Below, in pieces: positions 10,216 through 22,835 of a stretch of DNA of 64,000 bases. Location: contig NW_026262604.1 in the NCBI RefSeq assembly GCF_021869535.1, positions 55,266,247 to 55,330,246 on the forward strand, given 5' to 3'. How positions within the stretch are numbered: position 1 is the first letter of the stretch; each line of letters starts with the position of its first letter. This DNA is from Mytilus californianus. Its lineage: Eukaryota; Mollusca; Bivalvia; Mytilida; Mytilidae. The translations under genes and the position numbers were made by a program. Under the pieces are notes generated by a model. It was not told where the DNA came from and did no database searches. It saw nothing but the letters and a program-made list of their open reading frames with translations.

Positions 10216-12099
10216 TTACCTGAAATAATTTGATTTTGTTATCTTTTAACTGTTGTATTTATTTGAAACGTGTTTCACGTGCTTTTTGAGCTGTGTTCCA
10301 CGTGCTTTTTTAACTGTGTTTCGCGTGCTTTATGAACTAGGTGGTTACTCTCTTTCCTGTGACTTATATAGACACATTTCCTCACGGCACTGTACATGTC
10401 TCTATATCTATGTTTCTATATACTTAACATTATAACAGACAAATTTCACTTGATCGAAAGTGATTTATTTAGTAATCATGACAATAATAAATGTTGAGTT
10501 TCTAAGAAAACGTTTAAGTAACTTTCTATGATCAAGTAAGTAATAAGTTGTTACATGTATATTGCCTTTGAATAATACATTAAAATGATGACAGAATTCC
10601 CCAAAATCGGGCAGTACAACAGACAATAGCAACCATGAACAACACATGCGCAAGATATAGCCTGACTTGGTACAGTTACAAACTGTGCTGGGGTTAACCA
10701 TTTTTACTTACAAACACACCTCCCCTTTATCTCTCTAGAAAATATACTAAAAATTAAAACACATTATCAAAATACCTGCACGGTGCAACTAACAACATGA
10801 TTAGTTATAGCTTTATAGCTTGCTGTACAGCAGGGATTTATTCTTTCAAAACTTCAATCACAAATTTGGATATTTATTGTGGAAGTATAATTCTAAAAAG
10901 AATATTTATAACCCAGCTTTTTACGGCAATATCGTTCAATTTCACATCCTTTCCCGTCTCTTGGTAAATGTTCAACTTTGCATGGGAGCATTTTGTAGCC
11001 TTTACTAACTACATGTATTCATACGGTGAACAAATCTCATTAAATTCTTTTTCTTTTACTGAGTAACTAAATATTTACCCGTGCAAGCTCAGGTCAAATA
11101 AAATAGACAACAAACATTTGGAATAATAGTATGTAGTTGTTGAGAATGTCTTCACGTAGACATTAATTGTAAATCTGCTTTACTTCACCTCTGGTACCTG
11201 AAATAACTTAGTTTTGGCGAGTTGGATAGTGCATTCATTGACTGGACAGTAAATATTACCTATATTCTATTGAATTTTTACTCTCCTCAAGGCATCAGAT
11301 TCTACAACAGAAAATACAGACAACACTTAGTGTAATATTTTGTAGTTGCAAGGACAGCTAGTAAAATGAAGGTAGATCATTTCATTATGTTAGACAGTTC
11401 TTGTCTTTATTCAAGCTAAAACGAGGTTACCATATTACAATGTAAATGATTTCCAATCTTTAGAATTATAGTGATCCTTGTTTACTTTAAATATGCTATG
11501 TCCATCTACATGTGGCGATGTATTCTCAGTGCACATCCGGCTTATACCATTATGTATGCTAACTAGGCAATCCGGGGAGAAACGACTTACAGAGCGAACA
11601 GTGATTTTGGTCGAAACGACCGGCCGGGTTCTTACAGATCATCCAAGGAATCTGTTTAGACGAATTTGCATGACTTATTTGAAAAAAAGAGTACAACTGC
11701 ATTCTCTTGCTGAGAACGATGTTTACTATATTAAATTTTATTTGAATTTTTTAAACAATTGGATACATCTTTGCACTTTAGTAATTGAAATGTATATTTG
11801 TAACGTCATATAATTTAATATTGAATACTTTACTGTTTGGAGAACGTCGCATTTAAAAGTGCATACAAAATGCATTTGCAAATAAACGCGAGGAACACGC
11901 TGTCCAGAAAAATCGTAAAATTCCGTCTTTTAGTATTATAGATTTTGAGTAACACAATTATAACGGGACACTTTAAGACGAAAGGTATTATTCTCTTTAC
12001 AGACAGTAAAAAAGAAACTTATCCTTTCGAATTTGTCATATCCCTTTATCTCGCATACCAAACAGCTATTGTCGCAAATTGTTGTCTATGCTTGATTAA
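10216..12099. other. Unassigned 1.9 kb
   Basis: The open frames here (10253-10435, 10820-11008, 11478-11813, 11945-12181) show no family resemblance and no splice or poly(A) context. A family E fragment lies near 10600-10700. Nothing else is recognised. Confidence 0.4.
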
Positions 12100-12235
12100 G
12101 GTTATGATTCAGGGAGTCTCAGGGAAGATTAGTAAGAGGGGCGGAAGGAGCCCTTTTTACCGCCCCTTTAGTAATGTATAACTAACTAACTGCGTAACCC
12201 TCTTAAAATAAAGTATTGTTGTTGTTGTTGGCTAT
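12100..12235 (+). mobile_element. Probable 3' tail of a non-LTR retrotransposon
   Basis: A hairpin-forming AGTAAGAGGGGCGG/CCGCCCCTTTAGTAA segment is followed by TAACTAACTAACTG, CCCTCTTAAAATAAAG and a GTT microsatellite (four units). Hairpin plus simple-repeat tail is typical of LINE 3' ends. No reverse transcriptase remnant precedes it, so it may be a heavily 5'-truncated copy or a SINE. Confidence 0.45.
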
Positions 12236-12365
12236 TAGTTACAGGTATTAGATAATCTTTGTTCTTAATTAGCCGATTTATCCTTTTCCTGACCTGTTGA
12301 TAATTTTCATTTAATCAACGTGTGGTTCGTTTGATCTCAGTCCTTCATTGGTCAAAATTCGATTA

Positions 12366-12445
12366 TGACGTCAAATTTGTCTTGCTTTCCTCTGAATTTC
12401 TTATTGTGACGTCATGAAAAAAGGTGACCATGCCTGATGACGTCG
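12366..12445. promoter_or_regulatory. Cluster of three CRE-like sites
   Basis: TGACGTCA occurs at 12366-12373 and 12407-12414, and TGACGTCG at 12438-12445. The palindrome is the consensus for CREB/ATF-type factors. No gene start is visible close by, so function is unproven; the sites may simply belong to a repeat. Confidence 0.35.
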
Positions 12446-13740
12446 CATAGAAAGAACACATCTTTTTACAGAGCATTCGAAAAGAAGTATTAAAAATTGT
12501 CTGTATATCGCCTATAAATCATTAGAGAAACAGATTCACCACCAAATCTCGGCGAGCCTCGCGTTTTAAATTTGAAAATTTAACTGTCTCGAGGGGGTAA
12601 ATATCGTATCACACTTGATGCAGTGGTAGAATCTATATATATTATTGATCCAGTTTGAATGATAATGACGAGAACAACAAGAACAGTCGTTATAGGAAAC
12701 GTTATATTGTAAACTAAACGATACCAATAATGAAACTTATTAGTCGTTTAGACAATGCACGTATTGATTAAATAAATAAATAAATAAATAAATAATCTTC
12801 ACAAATGTAGATATACATATAAAATATTCGAATTCACAAGAACTCCCCAAAATGTCAGAAACTCAATTTGTGGCAGATATACTTAGTAAAGCACCTGGAA
12901 TACTTAGTGTTAGGTGGTAGGATCTCAAAACTAAAAATATATGAAAATTAAGTATTATTACTGTAGTATATATGTCTTCCTGTGTTTTCGGTTTGAAAAC
13001 TTGTTTAATCTGATAAACCGGACTAACAAGACCACATGCAAGTGGAATAGTCCGTGCTAGACAATCTATCAATTTTTATTAATAGTTACAATTTGCAAAA
13101 CAAGACATATAACAGGATGGGATACAACATCAAAGCGTAGACAACATAAATGGTCACCTATTTATTTCACAATGAGGTGTTCCAGTGTGACGGTTATTGA
13201 AAGTATCAATTAAGTACTATCGTGTTCTATGGTACATAAGGAGAGTTTTTTTTCTGGTAATTCGACTATGGTCATGTTTGTGTTTTGCTTTACAAGAAGA
13301 ACATGATTAATAGCTTGTAATATGGTGCAAACATATTTTATGAAATAGCATGACTTGCTTTTTGCTTTGTTGACGTACAAAATGTACGTTACCGTGACGG
13401 CCGTCGCTAACTTTCTGTGATTAACAGAAATGTACTTGTGAATTGAATGCTTCTATCTTTAATTTCATTGTAGTGTTAAAGCGATGACCGAAGCACATTA
13501 TGTATCTTCATAATCCATATGTACGCGCGACAAACGCTTTAATAACCCTATAAAATTACAAATTAAAGCATTTAATTTTTTATAATTACCTTTTTATAAA
13601 ATAACAATGTAATCATGAGTAATATCATGCAAGCTTTTCGTACGTGTTCCTATGTATTGTTGTATTGTTGTCATGAACAGCGCGCGCAGTCGTAAATGAA
13701 TTTGAGAAATCGTGATCACAAATTTTAGAATACGTTACCC
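12446..13740. other. Unassigned
   Basis: No gene was seen. The only clear feature is the AAAT microsatellite at 12769-12795. Confidence 0.4.
12769..12795 (+). repeat. AAAT microsatellite
   Basis: About six consecutive AAAT units in TTAAATAAATAAATAAATAA and following bases. Confidence 0.9.
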
Positions 13741-13763
13741 TACGGAAGCCCTGGAGTGCCATG

Positions 13764-13895
13764 TAAAAAAAATTACAACTTGTGCGCACGATATATTATC
13801 TTGTGCGCACGAGTTACATAAACTTGTGTGCACGAGTTACTAGCTTGTGCGCACGAGTAGTACAACTTGTACGCACAAGTTACACGAGTTCTAAT
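13764..13895. repeat. Near-palindromic CTTGTGCGCACGAGTT repeats, left end
   Basis: Five spaced copies of a 16-bp near-palindrome with a GTGCGCAC core (variants GTGTGCAC and GTACGCAC). The right end (27105-27180) has fewer copies; the left has gained about 60 bp by tandem duplication. Confidence 0.85.
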
Positions 13896-13954
13896 TGACA
13901 TGCGCTATTTTGCTTAGGAGGCTTATTTATGGAACGCCGTAACTGCATAATGCG

Positions 13955-14135
13955 AACATATGATTATATATGCACTTACTTTTCAATATCTGCACATGCT
14001 TCTTCTATATATGCACATACTTTTCCTATATATGCACATAGTTTACTTTATATGCACATACTTTTCCTATATATGCACATAGTTTACTTTATATGCACAT
14101 ACTTTACCTATATATGCACATATAAACCCTTTTAT
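13955..14135 (+). repeat. 41-bp minisatellite, left arm part 1
   Basis: Alternating TATATATGCACATAGTTTAC and TTTATATGCACATACTTTTCC half-units. The 75-codon frame at 13929-14156 is a translation of this repeat and not a gene. Confidence 0.9.
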
Positions 14136-14189
14136 ATTTCCACAAAAGTCACTTAATACATGTATATGTCACTTAAACATAAATCATAT

Positions 14190-15092
14190 ATTGCCAAAGT
14201 TTTCTGAAATTAAATATTTGCTATCAAAATCTAACACAGATGTGCTGTGTTTAAGTGAAACATTTTTGTCAAATTCTGTCCAAAATAAAGAAATTATAGA
14301 TACTAAAGGTTATGATACAAACAGAAAAGACAGAATTGGAAAATCTGGGGGGGTTTAATTTATATTTCTAACATGTTAACCACAATTAGACGATATGATT
14401 TGGAAAAAGATGATATAGAATCAATTTGGGTGGAAATTATTTTTGTTCATCAAAAACCTATATTACTTGGTAACATATATAGACCACCAAATAGTAATGC
14501 AGAGTGGATTACAAAATTTGAATCAATGTTAACAAATATTGATATTGAAGATAGGGAAATTATTATTTTGGGTGACTTTAATATTGATTTGGCGTCGAGA
14601 AAAATTCCAGCTAAATGGTCCCATTTGAAAAACATTTTTAACTTGTCTCAAATAGTCTCAGTTCCCACGCGAGTCATACAAACATCTTCCACTTTGGTAG
14701 ACCATATTTATAGTAATGAACCAGATAGTATTCATTTTTTTTTCTGTTCCAAAGTATTCTATCAGTGACCATTATCCAGTATGCATTTCTCACAAAAGAG
14801 GGTTAAAATCGAAAAAGGAATTTCATGAATATATTACGTTCAGATCTACTAAACATTTTAATGAAAATGATTTTATCAATCACATATCACAGTGTTCATT
14901 TGATAGTGTATTAGAAATTGATGACCCCGAAGAAGCATTGTTGTCATTTTTAAATATTTTTACTGAAGTATTAAATCATCATGCTCCACTCATTAAAAAG
15001 AGAGTAAAACGTTTGTATCAAAATGAGTGGATGAATGATGAAATTCTAGATAGCATGAGAAAACGTGATTTTTATCATAAGAAAAAAGATAT
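14190..15092 (+). pseudogene. LINE endonuclease domain remnant
   Basis: An AP-endonuclease-like (EEP) domain spread over several frames. The first part ends at stops near 14357. The open frame from 14373 gives YRPPNSNAEW, GDFNIDL and a VDHIY block, then a frameshift in a T-run near 14735-14745 moves to the frame containing SDHYPV. It ends where repeat family C begins. The enzyme would nick target DNA to prime reverse transcription; this copy cannot make it intact. Confidence 0.85.
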
Positions 15093-16035
15093 AGATATAA
15101 GAAGATGTGGTATGAGTGCCAATGAGACAACTCTCCATCCAAGTAAAAATTTATAAAAGTAAACCATTATAGGTCACAGTACGGTCTTCAACACGGAGCC
15201 TTGGCTCACACCGAACAGCAAGCTATAAAGGGCCCCAAAAAATTACTAGTGTAAAACCATTCAAACGGGAAAACCAACGGTCTAATCTATATAAAAAACG
15301 AGAAACGAGAAACACTTATAAACCACATCAACAAACGACAACTACTGAACATCAGATTCCTGACTTAGGACAGGTGCAAACAAATGCAGCGGGTTTAAAC
15401 GTTTTAATGGTACCAAACCTTCACCCTTTTTCTGAAACAATAGTGTAACATCACAACATAGAAAGACACACTATAAAATATCAACTGAAATAGCTTAACT
15501 CAATCAAAGGACATATTAACACCATTGAACATACACTGAACAAATAAATTTGACCTATGACACAATGTTAATACAAAATAAATAAACTAAGGGAAGAATA
15601 ATAAAAGTAACATGTTATATCGGTAAGAAATGTTAAACAATTAAAGAAAAACAATATGCTCGAACAAAAATACCATCCATTTGCAATAACTTTAAACACA
15701 GGTAAATGAAAATAATTTTGTTGTTAGGTATACCTGTACAGTACCAATAGAGAAAGGAAATATTTTTACAAAATAAATAATATTGAATACAAAATAAATA
15801 AACTAAGGGAAGAATAATAAAAGTAACATGTTGTATCGGTAAGAAATGTTAAACAATTAAGGGAAAAACAATATGCTCGAACAAAAATACCATCCATTTG
15901 CAATAACTTTAAACACAGGTAAATAAAAATATTTTTTGTTGTCAGGTATACGTGTACAGTACCAATAGAAAAAGGAAATATTATTACAAAATAAATAATT
16001 TTGATGTTCATAGTACGAAGTGAAAATTTATAGTT
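15093..16035 (+). repeat. Composite insertion in the LINE: family C copy plus a 216-bp tandem duplication
   Basis: 15093-15470 is a family C copy (GAAGATGTGGTATGAGTGCC onward). 15571-15786 and 15787-16002 are two tandem copies of one 216-bp sequence, each starting ATACAAAATAAATAAACTAA and carrying CAATATGCTCGAACAAAAAT. Reverse transcriptase-side LINE sequence resumes soon after 16035. Confidence 0.85.
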
Positions 16036-16039
16036 ATAC

Positions 16040-16534
16040 CAAACACTTATAAAAGTATGTAGTTATTGGAGAAACAAAGTCAAATATCTCATCGAAAACT
16101 CTAAACAAAATTATTATACCAATATTATAGAACACAAAAAGGGAAACAGTAGTAAATTATGGAAGCACCTACATACTGTCAACGGAACCGACAATCATAC
16201 CAGTATTAAAATCATAATTGATTGTAACAAAAAGGAAATTTTAGAACCGAAAAGCGTTGCTGATGTATTTAATGCTTATTTCAGAAATATCACAGATAAT
16301 CTTAATATAAATCAAAACAGTAACAATAGTTCCTTTAACAAACTTGATGATTTGATATCGGGTCGTGTACCAGATAACGTGTACTTTTTCTATACCACTT
16401 ATTAGTAATGATTTTGTGTGTTTACAACTAAAAGCACTAGATGAATCAAAAGCAACAGGTTTTGATAACATAAGTGCAAAGTTTTTAAAGATGTCTTCTC
16501 ATGCTATTTCACTACCACTTTGTCATATTTTAAC
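16040..16534 (+). pseudogene. LINE linker region between endonuclease and reverse transcriptase
   Basis: Reads in pieces as NKVKYLIENSKQNYY, KGNSSKLWKHLHTVNG, SVADVFNAYFRNIT and then, after a frameshift near 16390, LDESKATGFDNISAKFLK. These are typical of the segment preceding the LINE reverse transcriptase. It is cut at the TTAA at 16535. Confidence 0.8.
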
Positions 16535-19002
16535 TTAAAGGGAAACTTCGCAAAAAAATTAAAAATTGATATTATGTCCATTCTGTATAAAAAAGCACAA
16601 ATTCATAAATATTAAAGTTTTATTCTGCTAGATAAGAGATCACCATCGATTTTAAATTTAGAGTATCAATTCTCTGCGTGCGGCCATTTTGACATCTTCT
16701 CGGTTTAGAAACCACGATATATCTATAAACCACAAAGGACCAAAACCAGCAGTAACCTAACGTAGTCGCATTTATCCGACTAACTAACTTGATACGGAAA
16801 ATGTAATTATTTTTTTTAAATAACTATGGTCTGTCGTTTTTAAACTGTTTTTTCTTTACGAAGTTTTTGAAACAAGAAATTTAATATGGGAATTAGTTAA
16901 AAAGTAAAAGTTCAAAGTCATAAACAAGTGTTCCGTGTAAAATCGTTTTCGAAAATCTAATTTGTTCATAATTCTTTTATGTAATAAACTTATTTAAATA
17001 AATTCGGACCTTCTCTTATCTGATCACCAGCATGGCTAAAGGAATTAATCCCTGAGGTATTGTGAGGTGACACGTCCAGGTATTCAAGCGATTTCATGTC
17101 GGGCTTAAAAACTCTTATTACACAATTACATAAAGCATGTTCATGCATCGCTTCACTTCTAAGGGTATTGATCAGTGTACACAGCCGATAACTTGTAACT
17201 TTCCATTTTGAAACTATCAGGTGTATAATATACATCTCTGTCATTGCGTGTCCGATAGTGATATACTAGTCATTACTAAACCCATACGCTTGTTTATAAA
17301 TAATATTTCTGGTGTAAAGAATGATATTTATGAAAATCTAAATAATTCCAAAAAAAAGATTTGATAAAATAAAAATCTATTTACATATTTTTTCCAAGGG
17401 TAAATTGGGGAAAATGTAAGTATATACTCGTTGTCAATAATGATGGACATTTTGAAACATGAAAGACTTGATTTAACAAAAATGTACGCACTTGTCGATC
17501 ATTGGTTTATACGCATAGATAAGAAAGTTACGGAACGATAGATAGTCTCAATTTAAAATTGTATATTGAATATAAGAAAGAACATCCAGAACCAATTTGA
17601 TTTAAATACAGGTCGATATCTAACTTGCTTTGGTTCATCGAAGTTTTGGACATAGTAAAATCACAGATTTATATTTCAATTAGATTGTTCTCGAACAGTT
17701 GAAGAAATTCGTCATCATCACAATTGTTGGGTATAATGTATATTAATCGGTGAACATGGTTCTAATAGAACCTTATGCCAATTTTCCTGTTCCGACATGC
17801 ATGTAATATATATGCCACTGGACGTACACTAATGATCCCCAAAAAGTTTATTTGAAGAAATAAAGAAACTTCATTCCGGATAGACTGATAGTAGTTGTAT
17901 TAACATCTGATCAGCTTGAGGGTTGATTAATTTATTACGTTAGCTTGTGGGGGAATAAACCATTTCCAATATTGCACTTATGCATAAAATATTAAATAAG
18001 AGTAATATAAGAGAAAATATGAATACGAAAAGTCCTATATTTGTTAAAAAAAAGTCTCACCAACTATAGGATTTCACGTACAATTGTCATTATAATCGAA
18101 ATAACGGACAGTCATTAAAATACATGCATGTTCGCTTTGATAAAAAGGGGTGCCGCAGTTGCATATTATTCATCATAAATCTATTTCAAGTTTATACTTT
18201 CCTGTTATTCTTATCAGCAGAGACATATTGTATTATATATCTCTTTTATCAGTTAACGCAGAGACATGTAACTATACATCTCTAGTTAGCGACAATCAAC
18301 TATATAAATATCTGAATCTGATGTGACTTACCGTTCATCTCTGAGTGGTTCATCTCTTTCTTTCTTTTTTTTCCTTTTTTTTTTTTTTTGATTTGGGCAG
18401 GAACATAAACATTGTTAGATACAATGTTCCCATGTTTGAGGGGGGAGGGGGTGGAGGTCAAGTCTATCGAAAGTTACAAAATAAGAACGTTGTATTTATG
18501 AATTTACAAGAAGAATTCTGTTCTTGGGCGTAGTTTTCTTCTTTTTTTTTAAGTTCAGTGATTTAAATTGAGAAAAAATCTAGTCAGACTTTAAATCGTT
18601 CCGGCAATCCCCCACCTAAGACTCCTCTAAAATCATGTATGGTCACGCTTCTCAATCATCAGAATTTACTTTGCATTGGTACATTCTGTATCAGTAGTGA
18701 TTAACCTTGACATTTCCGGGTATAACAGACTACTTGTATATTACCTGTATGTGGTTAGGTACATCGTCCCATGAGGTCTTACGTATACAGGTTCACATTT
18801 ATAATGGTTTCTGATATAACAAGGTTTTATGACATTCATACTTCTGCATGTTCTGTATACCAGTTTCTTATCTTATTTTCAGACCGAATGAGGTTGTGAA
18901 TATTTTCCAGGAAAAATATTGAGTATCAAAGTATCAAATTAATTTCGGGATTTTTTTCTTTCTTGGTATTAAATCACAGAAATTTAAAGAATATACTGCT
19001 TA

Positions 19003-19170
19003 TAGATATAAGGAGATGTGGTATGAGTGCAAATGAGACAACTCTCCATCCAAGTCACAATTTATAAAAGTAAATCATTATAGGTCAAAGTACGGTCTTC
19101 AACACGGAGCCTTGGCTCACACCGAACAGCAAGCTATAAAGGGCCCCAACAAATTACTAGTGTAAAACCA
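19003..19170 (+). repeat. Dispersed repeat family C, short truncated copy
   Basis: Starts TAAGGAGATGTGGTATGAGT and ends TACTAGTGTAAAACCA. It is almost identical to the copy at 15093 over the shared length (both have TCTCCATCCAAGT and ACACGGAGCCTTGGC), so both come from the same subfamily. Confidence 0.85.
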
Positions 19171-19375
19171 GGAGTATTCTTGTCAGTTAAGACAGACATA
19201 TAGTTATATGTATATATATGTCTGCGGTATAGACATGGTTTATGAATGAATGATAAGTCTTGCAAAGGTACAAGATATAAAGCACATTGAAAATTGATTC
19301 CGCCGGTCTGTCTCCATTCAATAAAGGAAAGTTGACGTTAGATTGATTATGTAAAATTTTTTTAAACATCGTTGG

Positions 19376-19771
19376 TCAAATAACTAAAGTATTTGTTGTG
19401 AGATGTAGAATATTTTAATAAGGACATTCCCGATTAGGTAAATGTAGATCGCTTTGGACAGACCAAACTATATTAATGTAACTGATAATTTTCTCTGCAC
19501 ATTTAAATATTCAAGGTTACCGATGATAATTCAAAATAGCACAGTTTTTGGTTTATACGCTCGTTTTCAAGGGCCATTTTTATTTATAAAATTATTTCAT
19601 TGAAAGTTAATCAGAATTCCGATGTTACAACAAAATACTCTCCCATCTATTTAAAAACTGAGCTAACGCAAAATATAAAAAAATATATATAACGGCGATT
19701 CAGGTATTTTGCCACCATATTCCTCCCCAAATAATTATTTTTTTCTGTCTCAAACCCACATTTCTCTTTTA
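19376..19771 (+). repeat. Imperfect 400-bp direct repeat, copy 1
   Basis: Blocks such as AAGATCGCTTTGGAC-type sequence, ATTCAAGGTTACCGAT and TGCCACCATATTCCTCCCC recur in the same order at 19891-20298, about 517 bp downstream, with many substitutions and indels. Confidence 0.8.
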
Positions 19772-19890
19772 TCATTTTTTTTTATGTTTTTCAAACCGGA
19801 AAATAATTTTTGTTCGTAATTATTCGATCTCATTCCAATAAGACAAAGCTGACCTTAAATTTCCTGTCAATTTTTTTAGACATCTTTCTT

Positions 19891-20298
19891 CAAATGGCTG
19901 AAGTATTTATACGTTGTGAGATTTAAAATATTTTGATAAGGACATTAATTCCTGAATATGTAAATAAAGATCGCTTTGGACGGACCAAATTATATAATTG
20001 CAATTGGTAATTATCTATTTCAAATATTCAAGGTTACCGATTCTAATTTAAAATAGTACAATTTTTAGTTCATACACTCGTGTTTAGAATCCCATTATTA
20101 TTTATTCAATTAAATTGATTCAGTATTTCATTGTTACAAAAATATTAGGCAGTCATAATTCATTTTAAACTGAGCTTACGGAAAATATAAAAATATACCA
20201 CGGCTATCCAGTTATTGTGCCACCATATTATTCCCCAAAAATAATTATATTTCTTTTTTTATTTTCTGTCTCAAACTATCACTCCCGTTTATCATTCA
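19891..20298 (+). repeat. Imperfect 400-bp direct repeat, copy 2
   Basis: Partner of 19376-19771. It shares GATCGCTTTGGACGGACC, ATTCAAGGTTACCGATT and TGTGCCACCATATTATTCCC. Confidence 0.8.
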
Positions 20299-20996
20299 TA
20301 CGAAATGATGTTCACACCTGGAACGGTGAACCGTGACGGCTAAAATTCACTGAGTGAAGATCAAAAGATTAGAATTACAGAATGCAAACCTTTAAATACC
20401 TTGAATTTAACCACGCATCCAACAGGTAGTCACTAAGTGTCACAGTACAATACACATTGTATTTTACACAGTACTAGCGGGAAATGTTTGCTAGACTGAA
20501 GTAAAAGGTGAGAATACAAACATGCATTTTTAATACACTATCCGTTATATATGTTTGTTGAAAATATCCGTCGGAAAAAAAATTCATAAAAATATTCTAT
20601 TGTATGATTTACTTTTATTACTATAATGACTATAATCATATCAGAAATCCTTAAAATAAAAATCGCACATTTTATTTTTAAAAGTTGAACGGCTGATCAC
20701 TTTACTTTCTTAATTGTTAGTTGGTTAATAGCTACGCCAAAAGTCGTCGATGCGCTTTAAATCGCGTTATTAGATGATTAACGAACAAGACTTAAATGAG
20801 ATTAATTCCACTCCCGGCATGCAAAAAGACTTAAGCTACGTCACAGAAGTCAGGAAGTTCGAATAAATAGAATTAATAATTCCCAATTTTCTTCTTTATT
20901 AGTTTTCATATCCAGATAAAACTTGGTGAATATGTTTTTTATGGTATTATGAACATAAAAAGATGATAAGTAAAAAATCGCGAATTTTCCCTTTAA

Positions 20997-22392
20997 GTAT
21001 TAAAAAATGTATTTTTCCATCTTCATTTAAACTTGCAAAAGTCATACCAGTTTATAAGAACAAAGGTTCAAAACAGGATGTTTTTGATTACAGACCAATT
21101 GTAATTTTACCACTCATTTCTAAAATCCTCGAAAAACATGTGAAAACACACTTAGTAAAGTATCTTAATAAATACAACTTATTGTATAGAATGCAGTCAG
21201 GCTTTCGCGTAAACCATTCTTGTCAAACTGCGTTAACAGCTTTATTGGATAAATGGCTTAAAGCCATTGATGATGGCGATCTTGTTGGGGCAGTGTTTCT
21301 AGATCTAGCAAAAGTCTTTGATCTTCTCAATCATGAACTGCTTATTCAAAAATTAAACAAATACAAATTTGCTTATACTTCGTTACGATGGTTTACATCA
21401 TATTTTGCTGACAGATATCAGATGGTATCTATTTCAAATACATTTTCAGACTTACAAAAACGAAAAAACGGGTGTACCTCAAGGATCCGTTTTAGGACCT
21501 GTGTTATTTTTAATTTTTATAAATGATCTTCCTTTGTCTAATCCTAATCATAACACCGATTTATTTGCTGATGATAGCACCATATCAGTCATTGGACAAA
21601 ACAAAAGTTGTATCAGTCATAAACTTAATACGGTTTTACAAGATATTTTTCGCTGGTGTGATGACAATAAAATGGCTGTAAATGTATCTAAAACGAAGGC
21701 TATATGTATTGGCTCTAAACAGAAGCTTTCAGTTACATCAAATGAAAACATTAATATTGCTATGAATGGACAACAAATTAAAGAAAGTACATGTGAAAAG
21801 GTTCTAGGTATTTTTGTTGATGCATCTCTATCCTGGTCTTGATTATATCATAAAAAGGGTTAACTCTTCTTTAGCTTTACTAAAAAGGATAAAGAAATAT
21901 TTAAATCACACAGCTAGACAAATGTTCTATAGCGCTTACGTTTTACCTCACTTAGATTATTGTTGTTCAATATGGGGAAACTGTAATAACTTTCTATTAG
22001 ATAGTTTACTAAAACTGCAAAAGAGAGCAGCAAGAATAATTTTAGACGAACATGATTACACTAAACCTTCAAGCGAATTATTTCACGAATGTAACATTGT
22101 GCCGATTACACAAAGAATACATTATCATAAATCATTACTTATGTATAAGGCAAAACATGGCTTAGGTTCAGAATATATGTCCAGTCATATTTTATCAGCT
22201 TCTGCAAACCAAAAATACAATACGAGATTTTCGTCCTCAGATAATTTTATAATTCCAAAACCAAATACAGAGTTGTATAAGTCTAGTTTCTCGTACAATG
22301 GACCAAAAGTATGGAATGCTCTTCCTAATTCAATTAAAAAACCAAACACAGTATTAGAATTTAAACATAACTACAAATCTATGTACTTTTAA
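20997..22392 (+). pseudogene. LINE reverse transcriptase and C-terminal domain, frameshifted
   Basis: Three overlapping frames together cover a normal reverse transcriptase. The first has LAKVIPVYKNKGS, DYRPIVILPLI, QSGFRVNHSCQTAL and VFLDLAKVFDLLNHELL. After a frameshift in the A-run near 21465 come GVPQGSVLGPVLFLIFINDL and LFADDST. After another near 21840 come the thumb and C-terminal part with LPHLDYCCSIWGNC and FSYNGPKVWNALPNS, ending in TAA at 22390-22392. The polymerase motifs, including the two Asp of FADD, are retained, so the decay is mostly by small indels. Confidence 0.92.
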
Positions 22393-22590
22393 CATTACCA
22401 TGATATTTGTACTGTAATGCCATATATAATAATTGTTTATTGTATTTAAATTGTATTACATCTTTATTTATCATTATTATTGAATATGTATTGTTTATTT
22501 TTAATGTAATTATTATTGTATTAAGAGAGCCTTATTGAAAATTGGTGTAATCCAAATGAGTTACTCTCTCTAAATAAAGATTATTTTTAT

Positions 22591-22835
22591 TATTATAGTT
22601 AACCTTATATGCGCATACTTTACCTATATATGCACATAGTTTACTTTATATGCGCATACTTTACCTATATATGCACATAGTTTACTTTATATGCGCATAC
22701 TTTACCTATATATGCACATAGTTTACTTTATATGCGCATACTTTTCCTATATATGCACATAGTTTACTTTATATGCACATACTTTTTCTACATATGCACA
22801 TACTTATTCTACATATGAACGTAGTTCTTCATCTG
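22591..22835 (+). repeat. 41-bp minisatellite, left arm part 2
   Basis: Resumes directly after the LINE tail. TACCTATATATGCACATAGT recurs every 41 bp (22621, 22662 and onward), with GCGCATAC variants of the second half-unit. It becomes degenerate toward 22835. Confidence 0.9.

Larger units (their letters stand above)
16539..20992. mobile_element. 4.45-kb TTAA-flanked element with short inverted ends
   Basis: The left end reads AGGGAAACTTCGC and the right end is the complement of AGGGAAAATTCGCG. TTAA stands immediately outside both ends (16535-16538 and 20993-20996), and LINE sequence continues on each side. A TTAA duplication is the signature of piggyBac-like transposition (Kolobok elements also use TTAA). 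No transposase was recognised among the short frames inside, so it is probably non-autonomous or gutted. It also contains a truncated family C copy and a 400-bp duplication. A TA duplication with a longer inverted end is an alternative reading. Confidence 0.75.
14140..22590 (+). mobile_element. Degenerate LINE (endonuclease plus reverse transcriptase), interrupted
   Basis: This is a 5'-truncated non-LTR retrotransposon. The endonuclease part is at about 14190-15090: CLSETFLSNS near 14250, GNIYRPPNS, the catalytic-type GDFNIDL near 14570 and SDHYPVC near 14770. The reverse transcriptase part is at about 20997-22392: DYRPIVILPLISKILE, AVFLDLAKVFDLLNHE, GVPQGSVLGPVLF, the FADD active site near 21560, then a C-terminal WNALPNSIKK and a stop. 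The tail at 22560-22590 is AATAAAGATTATTTTTATTA. An in-frame stop near 14355 and several frameshifts (near 14750, 21465, 21840) make it non-functional. Two later insertions split it, at 15093-16035 and 16539-20992. It sits inside the left arm of the foldback. The superfamily looks CR1/Jockey-like, without proof. Confidence 0.9.

Noticed and set aside
11478-11813. 111-codon frame as a gene
   Set aside because: There is no recognisable domain, no poly(A) signal at a suitable distance and no splice context.
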